From the NCBI RefSeq assembly GCF_048544455.1, contig NC_133530.1, positions 16,421,748-16,485,747 of the forward strand: a stretch of DNA of 64,000 nt. The letters run 5' to 3'. Within the stretch, counting starts at the first letter, position 1. Each line of letters starts with the position of its first letter. The DNA comes from Silene latifolia. Its lineage: Eukaryota > Streptophyta > Magnoliopsida > Caryophyllales > Caryophyllaceae. Positions 1-11,008 of this stretch are shown here, one piece after another. The notes beneath the pieces are model-generated. The model saw only the letters and a list, made by a program, of their open reading frames with translations. It had not been told where the DNA came from and did not search any database. A program made the position numbers and the translations under genes.

Positions 1-201
1 TGTTCATATATAACCGTAGCCTTTACATGACTTTTGGCTACGGTTCACCAAGACAACCGTAGCCTTTTATATTTTAGGCTACGGTTATACAACCGTAGCC
101 ATAAGTCCCTCACTTAAGGCTACCCCCTGATTTACTACGGTTAGACAACCGTAGCCGTATGCCATTTTTAACCGTAGCCGTATGTGTTTTTTGTACTAGT
201 G
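1..201. mobile_element. CACTA (En/Spm) transposon terminus, cut by window edge
   Basis: The stretch ends at 201 in the inverse of CACTAGTACAAAAAACAC, the form expected of a CACTA terminal inverted repeat. It is packed with a subterminal motif in both orientations (AACCGTAGCC and its reverse complement GGCTACGGTT), at least seven times in 200 bases. CACTA elements carry short subterminal repeats bound by their transposase, so this is the last 200 bp of such an element. The rest lies left of the window, so the 3-bp target duplication cannot be checked. Confidence 0.85.
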
Positions 202-880
202 CTCGTGTCCAACATTTAAGACAATGGAAACTTTATCGGTCGGGATTGATAGGTTTAGTATCGTCATACTCAACAACTTTACCTTTAACATTACCTTGTA
301 TCAATTCCATTATAATCTTTACTTCTTGAACCTCGTCCTCATCTTAACGGTTTAAGAGAATGCTCCCACTTATTTCAATGAGTCTTTGCTTTGAGAAGCA
401 AAATTGAATTCATGAAGATTACTCTTCATTTGTTCGTTTTAGTCTTAAAACTTTCATTGAAGTGGTTGCGTTATTTTGGTCAATTACGAATTCTGAAAAT
501 CTAATCACCAAAAAAATTTATCGCTTCAAGGTACTTAATTCAATTAAGTATATGAATAACAATCCATTGTAAGTAGATGTGTTAGTCAAGAATCAAAAAC
601 CTGTTTGATAATGAATAACTTTAATCTATATTCTTTACAAGAGATCCTTAGCAATGGTTTATTTAAGGTTTTAGAAGCAAAATCATATTTGTCTTTAGTT
701 ACGATGTTTTAATGGAGATTTAAATCAAAAATCGAAATGATATCGTATATGAATTGTGGTAAAGAAATAGCACAATATGATAACGGAATAGTGGAAAACT
801 TAACATTTATCGTTTTATTAATACTTGTAAATAACAAGTAAAGCATTTACATAGTGACCTCTACCCAACTATGATAAATG

Positions 881-1169
881 ATTCCAAGATCCAAATTCAT
901 ATTAACTTAGGCACGGTATGGCCGATGAAACCCTTATCAATATAATTCGGTGGATTAACGTTTTAATCGATTCTACTTTTAGAACTCTTGGTCGATAAAA
1001 TTACTCTAATATTTATCTATAGCCCGGAACACATGCAACTACGGTCGCGAATACTTCCGTTGAGCTCAATCCAAATTTCGAATAAATGTGTCCATGATCC
1101 AAGTCCACATCAACTTGGGCACGGTATGGCCGATGAAACCCTCATTAACATGAACTCGGTGGATTAACA
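881..1169. repeat. Two diverged direct copies of an 80-bp unit in the retrotransposon leader
   Basis: Units at 881-960 and 1091-1169 share the core GGCACGGTATGGCCGATGAA and the ending CGGTGGATTAAC. They lie about 210 bp apart and differ at several positions, so the duplication is old or the units are under loose constraint. Confidence 0.8.
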
Positions 1170-2940
1170 CTCATCACCCACTTCCCCTACGTAACAAGGT
1201 TTGTACCCCGGTAGGGCCGAGTGCACTCCCTCGCGAAATAGGTTTTCATGGTTTCTACTATTTGGTAAGGCTATGTCTCAATTGTTTGTTTTAGCGAGAG
1301 GTCATGTCAATTTATTATCTATCACGTTTTAAGTGAACTAAAGCGGTGAACTACGATAATTCTAATTGACACGGTCGATAAACTCGATAAAAGATGCATG
1401 TTTTAGTTATGGCGATTTAGCGATGCATGCGACATAAAATAAAATGCAAGCATAAAAATAAATAAACAAATCCTAGTATGGCCTTTCCTAGAATAGAAAA
1501 ACTATTTAACTATTACAAATTCGGAAACCAACTCCATTGGTCCCTTGAGCTTCGGTTGTGGCACGCATCTCGAGGTAACACCGTCTTTATGTATCGCCAT
1601 TCTTGAAGAAATCCGTCTTTGGGAACTCCGGAATGAATAAAATTACATAACAAATTACATAATTTCCTATTATACATTTGTAACTAAAATAAAATAAATC
1701 TATTAAATTACAAAACGGTGATACGAGATCACAATAAATTACAACCGAATCGATATTCCCATACATTTCGGGAAATACCAATTAAAATCTAAGGCCATAC
1801 TAAGTAAAATTACATAATTCAAAATTACATAAAATAAATTATGACAATCATAAAGAAAAATGCAGCATTATAATATGTATGAACATGCCCAATATTATGC
1901 TAAATCGCCTTTAATTAGCCAATATCGTATATTACTCGGTTTTTACGGATTTGCGTGATTTCAACATTTTACAATCACAAAAATTACATAAATTCATATT
2001 TATGCACAAGTTAATTACCCTAACCTCTTAGGACTCAAAATATAGTCTTCACTAATAATTTGACCATAATTAACTCATATTACTAAAATTGTTCATAATT
2101 GGATCAAAAATTACAAAAATAAGCTATAAACTTCAAATAAATTTGAAATTTGAAATTTAAACTCATGAACATTCTGGAAAAATTCCATGACACTCATAAT
2201 GTTCAAAAACTTAGGTTAAAAATTTCGAAATTTTCCGGAAAAACAATGTTGCGGTTTATCGGTTTTGACTAAAATAATCATAAAACATGAGGAAAAATAT
2301 ATTCATCAACTTTTCAACTTTAGATCTGAAAAAGATAATAAAATGCAACATTTTATGTTTTTCTTAAGTCATAGAGTATGGTTTATTAATTTTTCACTAA
2401 TAAAGTCACTATTCATGCCATTTTTCTTCAAAAATCCATAAATCATGCAAAAAGACTTCACAATAGCCTATTATTTTACACACATCTTGTAAAATTGCAT
2501 GTGACATCATACTAAATTTCTATGACCAGATTCGAAATTTATCTCATATTAACCTATTTTTCACCTAAATCCGAATTAAATAATGAAAAATCCATTTTTC
2601 GAGCATAACAAGTCCAAAAATTATGAAATTTTACAGGTTATCTCAAAATAATATATGTGACAACATATCCAAAAATCACTGGAAAATTTGAAGTATAGCT
2701 CATTTTAGACCGAAAATGACATTTTTACTCATAAAATCATATTTAAATGCCATTATTGTATAATATGAACAATAAAAATCCGTAAAATTAACCAAAATAT
2801 CCTAAAACATTTTAGGACCAGAAATATTAACATGCATGAATTAATTTCGTGATATATCATAATAACACAAATTTTACAAGTTTTATATGTTAATCTTTAT
2901 AACTCGGAAAAACTTTTAACCGATTTGCATGCAAAAACCG

Positions 2941-2954
2941 TGGCTCTGATACCA
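2941..2954 (-). other. Primer binding site, initiator-Met tRNA type
   Basis: On the minus strand this reads TGGTATCAGAGCCA, the standard complement of the plant initiator methionine tRNA 3' end. It lies two bases inside the LTR that begins at 2957, which fixes the element on the minus strand. Confidence 0.9.
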
Positions 2955-2956
2955 AT

Positions 2957-5628
2957 TGAAGGAAATGTAGATCTATATACATACTAACATATTCATATAT
3001 GTCTAAATTAATTTGTCATAAAATTAAATACGGATTTTATGCATGCAAACAATAATAAAATAGAAGAAAATCATGTCCTTACATTGATGATTTCGGTAAT
3101 ATGGGCACAAAAGAAATCTCCTTTTTCTTTTGTTCTTGAGCTTTCCTTTAATGGAAGAAACAAGATCCAAGTGTAGGATCTCTCCTTAGGAATAATACCC
3201 AAAGCTTACCCTTAATATAATTAATATTACATGAACTAGTATAATATTAATCTTGTGAAAAATGACCCAAAATAATTTGGTATTTGGTCTCTCTAAAACC
3301 GGTTAGAGGAGAGGAATTTTGGAGGATTTTTCTCTTTCTAAAACTTAATAATTTTTAGAAGTTGGAATGAATGAGATATCATCACACTATTGCATGTAGT
3401 GTATATCAAAAATAAAAGACAAAACCCTTTGCCTTTTCTTTTGTCAAACCGTGTAAGAGGAAAGAAGAGGGGAAGAAAAAGACCCAATGCATGCCCTTGT
3501 TTGCCTTCACAATGCAAACTAGGGTTGCATGGCTACTAAAGCATATAATTATTAGGGATAATTCACGTGGTGCCCCTGAGGTTTGGCTTAATTCACGTGG
3601 TACCCCTGCTTTTAAGAATGTGCGCATGGTGCCCCTGAACTTTCATTTTAGTGCACCATCTACCCTTATTTTTTTTTTATGTTATGACGCCGTTAACACA
3701 CTAACATTAACTATATAACTCCCTTGTCATCTCATCTTTATCCTCACAAAACACTTCATCTTTTTCCCTCAAAATGTTCCTTTTTTCTTGTTACAATTCT
3801 CCAATTTTTTGAGTCAGTCTTCCAAACTATCTATCTTCCTCTTCTTGTCATTTTCTCCACCACAATTCAATTTCACACCACAACAATTCATCCATAATTC
3901 CATACACTCCATTAATACACCACCAAATTCATCATCATGGTTCACAGTTCTCAGCCCGCGACATCAATCACCAATTCAACTAATCACTAATTCAACTGCC
4001 TCGCCTCTCCAATCAAACACTAACCGAGTTACTGTGATTCGAGTCGGCGCACCAGCAGCAGTAGCATCATCTCACAATCACCATGGCTTTAATTAAAGTC
4101 ACCTGCATTCACCATCTCCATCTTCAATATTTAACTCGGAATCAAAACCCGAGTCCAATTCACCAATAGCCACCGCACCACCACGACAAGTCTCCTCTAA
4201 TTCGCCCCATCGACGACAACCATGTTAGAGCAGCAACACCGTTCTTCGTCGCCACATACTCGCACCACCTAGTTCCTTAAATATAATTTCCAAATGCCCG
4301 GATCCTTCAAATAATCAAATAAATCCGAGAGTGGATTTCAATAAAAGCAAGAAACCGCATATTTAATTCAGATTCGGATTAATTGTTCAACATTTTCGCC
4401 GTTTTTCATCATCATATTTTCCCATTTCATAGGTTCATCGTCTGATATTTTCAATAGGAGCATAATTTGGAGTTCTTCTTCATTATTAGAAAGAAAATAA
4501 AATGGAAATGATAATTAGGTAAAATGAGTTAAGAGATTACAAGAATAAAGGGAGAAAAAGAATGAACAATGATAACTATTGTGCGAGGATGGTGGTGAAT
4601 GCTTAAATTTGGGGAAGTCTGATGGAAGTAATTTTGGAGACTGTAGGGGAAAACGAAGGAAGCAAAGATTTGTGGGGAAGTGAGAGAGAATGAACTAATT
4701 TCTTGTTCATCAATAATGGTGATTGGTAGGCAGTGGGGGAAGTGAGAGAGGGGAAGATAGTATTGTTTATTGGTTTGTGAGGTAAATGAGGGGGAAAAAA
4801 GACAAAGATTTAACGGCGTCATAACAGAAAACAAAATAAAGGTAGATGGTGCACTAAAATGAAAGTTCAGGGGCACCATGCGCACATTCTTAAAAGCAGG
4901 GGTACCACGTGAATTAAGCCAAACCTCAGGGGCACCACGTGAATTATCCCTAATTATTATGTCTTCCACTTATAATATAAACACAATATTTAGCTTAATT
5001 CCCCTTCATTTTCGGCACATTGGATAATATGGTATCCATTTTATTTTTGTCAATTTTGTCTTATGTCACATGTCATATGTCACACAAATTTGTTATGTAT
5101 TTTTAACGTATTAAAAATCAACGTATTAGTAAAAATACGTCATATACAAAATCGACTTGGTAATTCATAATTACTTGTACCAAAATATTTTTACCAATTA
5201 TAAATCACTGTGATTGTATTTATAATAATTCATTCAATTTCAATTGTTTCTTTAAACAATAATTTCATCCGAGTAATGATACAATTCAATTACTCAGACC
5301 GTATCTCATTTAATCACATTTCAATTTGATACGTAAATATACTTCCAAAATCGTCCGTCAATTTTCAAGTAATTTAATTAACTCGTAACATTATACGATT
5401 AATTAAATGATCAATTAAGAGCGTTGCCCTATAGGTATGACCTAGGGGGTCAACTGATCACCACCGTCGCACGACAGTAATGTCAAACTCTAGTCAGCCA
5501 ATCATTACCGATATATGTTGACCAGTTGACAGTAAAAAATACTTCCCAATTGTATTCTTTAAAATGAGATTTAATAATGATATTTAAATCACGTGGTCGC
5601 ACTATTGTTTAGGACACATTTTTCAACA
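2957..5628 (-). repeat. LTR (5' LTR of the minus-strand retrotransposon), split by a MULE
   Basis: On the plus strand the LTR begins TGAAGGAAATGT and ends CACATTTTTCAACA, giving TG...CA ends with a short imperfect inverted repeat. It abuts the primer binding site on one side and a LINE reading frame on the other. Removing the MULE at 3555-4950 and one 9-bp duplication leaves about 1.27 kb. The partner LTR is outside the window, so its target duplication cannot be verified. Confidence 0.7.
3555..4950. mobile_element. Non-autonomous Mutator-like element with about 140-bp TIRs
   Basis: Both ends start GGGATAATTCACGTGG and run inward as nearly perfect inverted repeats (3555-3696 and 4811-4950). 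The flanks carry a perfect 9-bp duplication TAATTATTA at 3546-3554 and 4951-4959. Nine-base target duplications and long TIRs are typical of Mutator-like elements. The interior is pyrimidine-rich and has a 102-codon frame at 3788-4096 with no recognisable domain and no transposase. It may be a Pack-MULE with captured sequence or simply a MITE-like derivative. Confidence 0.9.
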
Positions 5629-6156
5629 GTGGACACCACCGGGAATTGGGCAATGGAAGCTTAACGTGGATGCAGCGGTCATGGGTGAGGCGGGTTGTGG
5701 AATGGGGATCGTGATAAGGAGCCATACCGGGAGCGTAGAACGGATGGGTGTTCAACAGGTTAGAGATAGGTGGAATCCGGATATCGCGGAAGCCATGGTT
5801 GTAGAATTTGGATTGAGGACGACATTGCAAATGGGACTCGATAATGTGGTACTTGAATCGGACTGTTTGGCGCTGATAACTATGCTAAAGAGTCAAAGTT
5901 CTTCCCGACAAATTACTTTGGGAGAATGGGGAAAGTAGTCTCTGATTTAGCTAGAAATTTCGCTTGTATTCATTTTAATTTTACTCGTCGTGAAGGTAAT
6001 ATTGTAGCTCACGAGTTAGCCCATTTTTTGCCGATTGATTATTCTACTCGGTATTGGGTGGGAACGATCCCCGAGCGTGTTGAACCGTTTGTAGAGCTTG
6101 ATGCTCTTGATTTACCAAGCTAATGAATATTTACGTCTTTCCCTTCAAAAAAATAA
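5622..6156 (+). pseudogene. 3' end of a LINE: RNase H domain, frameshifted, with short A tail
   Basis: Translation from 5628 gives WTPPGIGQWKLNVDAA, the usual start of the RNase H-like domain at the end of plant LINE ORF2. The pattern continues with a conserved Glu (DIAEAMVVEFGL), an Asp (LESDCLAL) and the C-terminal REGNIVAHELAHF block. One frameshift at about 5930 separates the second and third motifs, so the frame at 5666-5938 continues as 5926-6123. A stop at 6121-6123 is followed by an A-rich tail near 6148. Everything upstream (endonuclease, reverse transcriptase) is missing because the LTR element abuts the domain. It is a dead fragment. Confidence 0.85.
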
Positions 6157-6705
6157 GTTTTTCAAATATCCTAAATTTTGTAATTATAACCACCTCTTCC
6201 TTATTTTTCTCCACACATGATTGGGTGAGGAAGTATTCTAGGAGAGAGAATAGATTATCACGGTTGCGAAACGTCGTCGACGTTTTAAAACAAATTGTCG
6301 ACGTTTTTCATAAAAAAAAGACGTTACTTACCCTTCCCACTCTCTCTACCCTCTCTTTCCTTTTTACACATTACAACAACCACAACCCGATTCACCACCG
6401 CTGCTGCCACCACTACCCACCCCGCAGCACCTCACCAGCCCTGCAACCACCACTGCCACGACCGGTCCAGCTTTGCTCCTCTTTTGCTCTTAATATTTCC
6501 GTAATAATATATGACCGACATGATTGTAATTGAAGTCAACGAGAATGATCAAGGAATAAGCTTCCTTCAATATACTGGATCCGTATATGATAATTATTAA
6601 GTAAATAAACTCCAGTTTATTACTTGTCTTGTGCACAACACTTGCTAAACAAAGTTCAAACATTGACTTGTGCACAGCACTTGCACTTATATGCGTTAAT
6701 ATATA

Positions 6706-6925
6706 TATTTTTTTTTTGTACTTAGGGCAAAGCCCCGATGAAACTAACTACTAGCTATTACACGGGAAATAGCTACCCCGAAGATGTCTTCTCTAAGAAT
6801 AGTGCGGAGATCATGAAAGGGAGAATCTAAATGCAGTATCTCTGTGGTAGACTGGACACCTCGATTAGCGAGAAGGTCAGCTGCTCGATTTGCTTCCCGG
6901 TAGGTATGTTCGAGTTTAACCAACC
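6706..6925 (-). pseudogene. LINE 3' tail fragment (end of RNase H domain), minus strand
   Basis: The reverse complement translates to VKLEHTYREANRAADLLANRG and on to a stop. YREANRAAD is the conserved last block of the plant LINE RNase H domain. It ends in a T-run on the plus strand (about 6706-6718), i.e. a poly(A) tail on the element strand. It is a severely 5'-truncated insertion of a LINE different from the one at 5622. Confidence 0.8.
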
Positions 6926-7196
6926 AATGTAATTTTAAATTTAATTTTGGTTCGGACTTTAAATTTAATTTTCACCGAAATTTTTGTAATTAAATGGGTA
7001 ATTTTTTTTGCGTGTTTTTCGATGTTTTTTTACCGTATTAGTTCCGTTAATGCCGATGAGAGAAAGAGGAAAGTACAGAATAATTCAATGTCATGCGGAT
7101 TCGAACATAAAAAAAATTACAAATCGATAGATTATAAGTTAGTTAATTATCGATGATTAGTCGTTCGCTATTGATTTTGATTTTCAAAATGTTGTA

Positions 7197-7433
7197 CTCC
7201 CTCTATTTTTTTATATATGACTTTCTCACATTTCGAGACACTTCCTTCTCTCTTTAATATCTCTTAAAATATAAGACTAAATATTATGATATGTATACTC
7301 ATATGAAAGAGTTTTCATAAGGAATTTAATGGTACCATTTTTATATTTTTTGAACAAATATATTTTTGTAAATATTAAAGTCAAAGGCTTACCTCGTAAA
7401 TGTAAAACGTCATATATAAAAAAGTGGAGGGAG
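7197..7433. mobile_element. Stowaway-like MITE
   Basis: The 237-bp segment starts CTCCCTCTATTTTTTTATAT, ends with its near-inverse (ATATAAAAAAGTGGAGGGAG) and is flanked by TA on both sides (7195-7196, 7434-7435). CTCCCTC termini and a TA target are the hallmark of Tc1/mariner-derived Stowaway MITEs. Confidence 0.85.
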
Positions 7434-8020
7434 TATTGTTTTATTTTTTTTAAGAAAAAATTGTTAGTCAAAAAGTGTTTTGGGAGATTTGGGAGAGAAG
7501 GGAGAGAAAGTAAAAGGGTAGTGTTACTTTTTCTTTTTTTTCTTTTTTTAAACGTCGACGATTCGTTATAAAACGTCGACGATATATTTCAACCCCCATT
7601 ATTAATTAGGACAATTATTTTAAATTTAGATAAGTCTTATCATGTGCCCTTTGGACACATTTAAAAAAAAAACCCTTTATTTTATATTTTAAGAATAATT
7701 TTGAATCTTGCTTTAAATTTATTCAAATATATAATTGTTAGAATCAGGTTTTTATTTTAAAAATATATACCCCTTTTCAAGTTTGAATGAGATATTTAAT
7801 GTCGTATTTTTTTAACTACTTTAGCGTATGACTTTAGGACACCCATTTGAAAACCGTACAAACAAACAAATTTGTTAGTAAAAAAAGTCTTTAAAATACA
7901 AAGACAATAAAGATCGACGATTTGAAAGTCTAAAATAAAAAACAATAATTTGATTAGAGAAGCATGCATTAAATGAGAATAAACAATGCCAAAAAATAAA
8001 AAAACTACACCACATAACCT

Positions 8021-8100
8021 TCGTGGGATTAGAACCCAAGACCACTTGCGTGGTAAACACCTTAAAAACCTTCCATCACCATTGCTCCACATCTTTGTCA
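8021..8100 (-). repeat. Possible tRNA-derived SINE head
   Basis: On the minus strand there is an A-box-like segment (GTGGAGCAATGGTGATGGA, 8072-8090) and a B box GGGTTCTAATCCC (8024-8036) at tRNA-like spacing. It is not a functional tRNA gene, since no cloverleaf could be closed by eye. The SINE body would extend left towards about 7800, but no tail or target duplication was confirmed. Confidence 0.45.
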
Positions 8101-8122
8101 CATCTTCTTAAACTATTTTCTT

Positions 8123-8697
8123 ATGTTTGGGGTAGCGGCCGTTACCCCTTGCTACTCATTGGGTTCGCCCCTAGGTATAGGGTGTGTTGTTCGTGACAGA
8201 TTTGGGCAGTGGACTTTGGGGTGGACTATTAGGTGTTCCGCTACTTCCCCTCTGATGTGTGAACTCCTTGCTATTCGAGCTGGACTGTTGTTTGCTAGGA
8301 GCCGTTCAGGTTGCTTCTTTATTAGTTCTGATTGCCTTAATGTCGTCCGACTTATCTCGTCTGAATTGAAGATTTGTAGTGCATCTCTGGATAATGTTGC
8401 TAATATTGTCTTGAGTTGTAGGGAATTATTAAAGGCCTCGCCACTTTTGAAGATAACTTTTGAATCTCTCAGCATGAACACCGTTGTTGACTCTATGGCT
8501 AAGTTCTCAAGGGACGATACTTCTTTTGCTAATGGGATTTTTCGGTGGGAAAATATCTCCACCTTTCTTTTAGACCTTTGTAATATTGAATCGGTGGGTT
8601 GGACCAAGCTTTCCCCTGAGACACACACACTCCTTGAACTCTTTGTAATTTCTTGACTTTTCTTTAATTAATGTTCCTTTTTTTCAAAAAAAAAAAG
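8123..8697 (+). pseudogene. LINE RNase H domain fragment with poly(A) tail
   Basis: A 177-codon frame (8123-8656) contains GIGCVVRDRFG, CELLAIRAGL (conserved Glu) and SSDCLNVVRLI (conserved Asp), then MNTVVDSMAKFSRD at the usual place of the C-terminal block. This matches the RNase H-like domain of plant LINE ORF2. An A-rich tail follows at 8686-8697. The first catalytic Asp block is truncated, so it is a 5'-truncated LINE copy. The left boundary of the giant inverted repeat falls inside it, near 8290. Confidence 0.8.
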
Positions 8698-10186
8698 ACA
8701 TTTGTCAAGCAAATTGACAAATTTAAACCATGAAAATTCTTCGTCCTTGTTTCTCTGAATTTTGATTTAAAATTCTTTTCTTCAATTAAGGTGGTATTTA
8801 AATTGACTGGCGAGTTACGCAATTTTAATCACCATGATGGTGGTTCAGATCTATTTGGAGTTAAGAAAAACTTAACATTCTCCAACTTTAAAATTAATGG
8901 ATAATTTTTCGTCTTACTGAAATTTGTTTAGGACCGATTAGTGTTCCTAACAAATTATTTGATATTCGACAAGTTCGAAAATTAATGTTCTTGTTCGAAG
9001 ACATTGTTCATCGAGTTTACACTCGTTTATCTTACCAACCTTGCGGAGATGAAGAAGATTAATGAAGATGGAATAATCAAGATCGAAGATTTCTATTTTG
9101 CATGGAAATTTTGAAAAAATAATTACCACGAATTTGAGGGGATGTTGAGATATTGTCAAGATATCGGTATATAAGAATAATATCGTAATAATATATTAGT
9201 GGCTTGTCGAGATATTGCAGTTTGCATTGATTACGTACTTCGCAAGCTGGGCATTCTGAATCTCCATGCTCTAGTTTGAGGGGGTGTTAGCATAATAAGA
9301 ATATCCTAGAAGCCTTTTATGTGCTAGGTTATATTGCGTTCACCAATTGTTATACTCCGTATAAGGCGGTCTTTTAGCATAAGACCAGCCCATTTATCAT
9401 AAGCTTAATATAATGGAGAAAATCACGGAAATATCAATAAACCATATCCATCCCACGATTACACCTTACTCTTAACTTATCACTTGTGTCAGTCTCTCTT
9501 ATTGTTTGCCTGCTAGTATTTCATTCCACCATTGATATACTACCTAGAATGACAACCTCGAATTACTTCCAACCTCATATACAGATTATCCTCTTCGTTT
9601 AACTCCTCCCCACAAATATTCGTCTCAAAGCCATAAAGTTCTTATTTAAAACATTCCTCTTTCAAAGGAAAATGGGTAGTTAATATCTAAAAACTTTAGG
9701 TGATCAAAACTAAAGTGATAATCTTAATCTTGACTAATAAAAAAAATTAAAACTTTGGTGTTTTCAACCCAATCTTTGGAGTTTTGAAATTAAAAATTTA
9801 AGATGGTTTATGAGCCAATTAAAAGTTAAGTTAATTATACAGTAGATTAGTAGTGATTTTAAAGTAATTTGAAACCAATAATTTTCAACTTAAATTCAAA
9901 GTTCTCAACATAATAACACCATTAATCAAATTAAAATAATTAGTTTCAAAACCAGAAACCTATATATACTACTAATTTTGAAAAAGAGTAAATCAAAAGG
10001 TTATGGTTTTAAATATAAATATAGTCTCTCCAATTCTCTTTATTCTTCCTTATTTCCTAAAACGGATTATTTATATTTTTTTCCCCTTTTTATTTTTGGT
10101 AAACATTTACTCTTATTTTATTCATCCCCTTTCCTATCACCAAATGGTCCAAATCCCACCCAACACTTGTACTCCTATTTTATTCC
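8698..10186. other. AT-rich sequence shared by both arms, with probable LTR-element remnants
   Basis: No gene was seen. Two G-tract/TGTT junctions at about 9132-9144 (TTTGAGGGGATGTTGAG) and 9276-9290 (TTTGAGGGGGTGTTAG) resemble a copia polypurine tract followed by an LTR start, suggesting two truncated 3' ends. The remainder to 10186 is unrecognised. The mirrored right-arm stretch (58120-59990) differs mainly by the element at 58598-59165. Confidence 0.5.
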
Positions 10187-10436
10187 TTTTTTTTTTGGTA
10201 ACGAGGGAACCCGCAGCCGCTACCTTTTGGTGCGCACTGGGTAAACCCGCGGGTGTACGTGATAGCCTGCAAACCACGTATACCGGGTAAACCACCCGAG
10301 GGTGACAGACTCGAAGTCTATTAGACATGGACTCAGGCCAAGAATGCTCCACAAAATTTTGCTCTTGGGGAGACTTGAACCTGAGTCTCCTGGGAATTCC
10401 ACCCAAGTTTTAACCACTAGACTCCACCCTTGCGGG
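10187..10436 (-). mobile_element. SINE with tRNA-type promoter, Au-like 3' end, absent from the right arm
   Basis: On the minus strand it starts CCCGCAAGGGTGGAGTCTAG, with an A box (GTCTAGTGGTTAAAAC), a B box (GGTTCAAGTCTCC), a 3' block containing TAGCGGCTGCGGGTT and a terminal A-run. That 3' block resembles the conserved end of Au-type plant SINEs. It is flanked by near-perfect direct repeats CTCCTATTTTATTCCTTT(T/C) (10172-10190 and 10437-10455). The right arm has the uninterrupted site near 57910-57925. Confidence 0.88.
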
Positions 10437-10455
10437 CTCCTATTTTATTCCTTTC

Positions 10456-11008
10456 TTTAATGTTTGTGGCCCATAAACAACCACGTTCAATGGATATGCA
10501 CAACTCTTATCTCATCGATGAAGTCTATTTTAATAAAACGTGAAGAACTTACTAGATAAAAGGGAGTATGGTTTATTCCACTGAATTAATAAGACGACGC
10601 TTGCAAAAAAATAGAAAATGAGTCAATTGATCGATTTGCTACCGAAATATCTCACTCACTGTACACATTTAATAAGGATGTTGATCTGATATACTCCCTC
10701 GGGTCCGAATTATTTCTGAGATTCAAAGGTACTAATATATGTAATATGTTAATTGTCCATCGGTGTTATTTATAAAACAAAGATAAGTCTCCATAGCTTC
10801 ATTTTAACAGATGAGTTAGTGTCACTGGGTGACACTTAATCCCGTCGTCATCCTTTCACATGTAATAATTGGGAACCCCTTCAATAAAAAATGTATGTGA
10901 GAGGTTGGCACCCAATTTCGACGTTACCCGGTGGCGCCCTATCATTAACATATAATATGTAACTAGTTTTTGTACCCGTGAAAATCAGGGGTTGCAATTG
11001 AGATTAAC
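10456..11008. other. Intergenic stretch with MITE-like pieces and an older Helitron-like end
   Basis: No gene. 10690-10812 is half of a diverged direct repeat also seen at 14970-15066 plus 21009-21050. 10818-10945 is a small MITE-like segment with weak TIRs (GTGTCACTGGGTGAC against GGCGCCACCGGGTAAC). CTAGTTTTTGTACCCGTG at 10972 resembles the 3' terminus of a minus-strand Helitron and occurs in both arms. Confidence 0.4.

Larger units (their letters stand above)
202..2956 (-). mobile_element. Interior of a minus-strand LTR retrotransposon, no coding capacity seen
   Basis: This stretch lies between the CACTA end and a primer binding site at 2941-2954, next to an LTR. No reading frame resembling gag or pol was found on either strand; the longest is a 64-codon frame I do not trust. 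The right part (about 1800-2940) is very AT-rich. The element may be non-autonomous, or this may be only its leader, with the rest beyond the CACTA insertion. Its clade cannot be assigned. Confidence 0.6.
6260..7594. mobile_element. TIR element of about 1.3 kb bearing paired GTCGACG motifs
   Basis: The left end (6260-6370) and right end (7490-7594) are imperfect inverted repeats of about 100 bp. Each carries two spaced GTCGACG(T) blocks followed by an A-rich stretch and a CCCTTCC-like tract. No clean target duplication was found. There is no transposase; the interior carries a LINE tail and a Stowaway-like MITE. The family was not recognised; Mutator-like is possible. Confidence 0.6.

Noticed and set aside
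8152..8628. A 158-codon minus-strand frame
   Set aside because: It is antisense to the LINE RNase H domain, whose conserved motifs identify the plus strand as coding.
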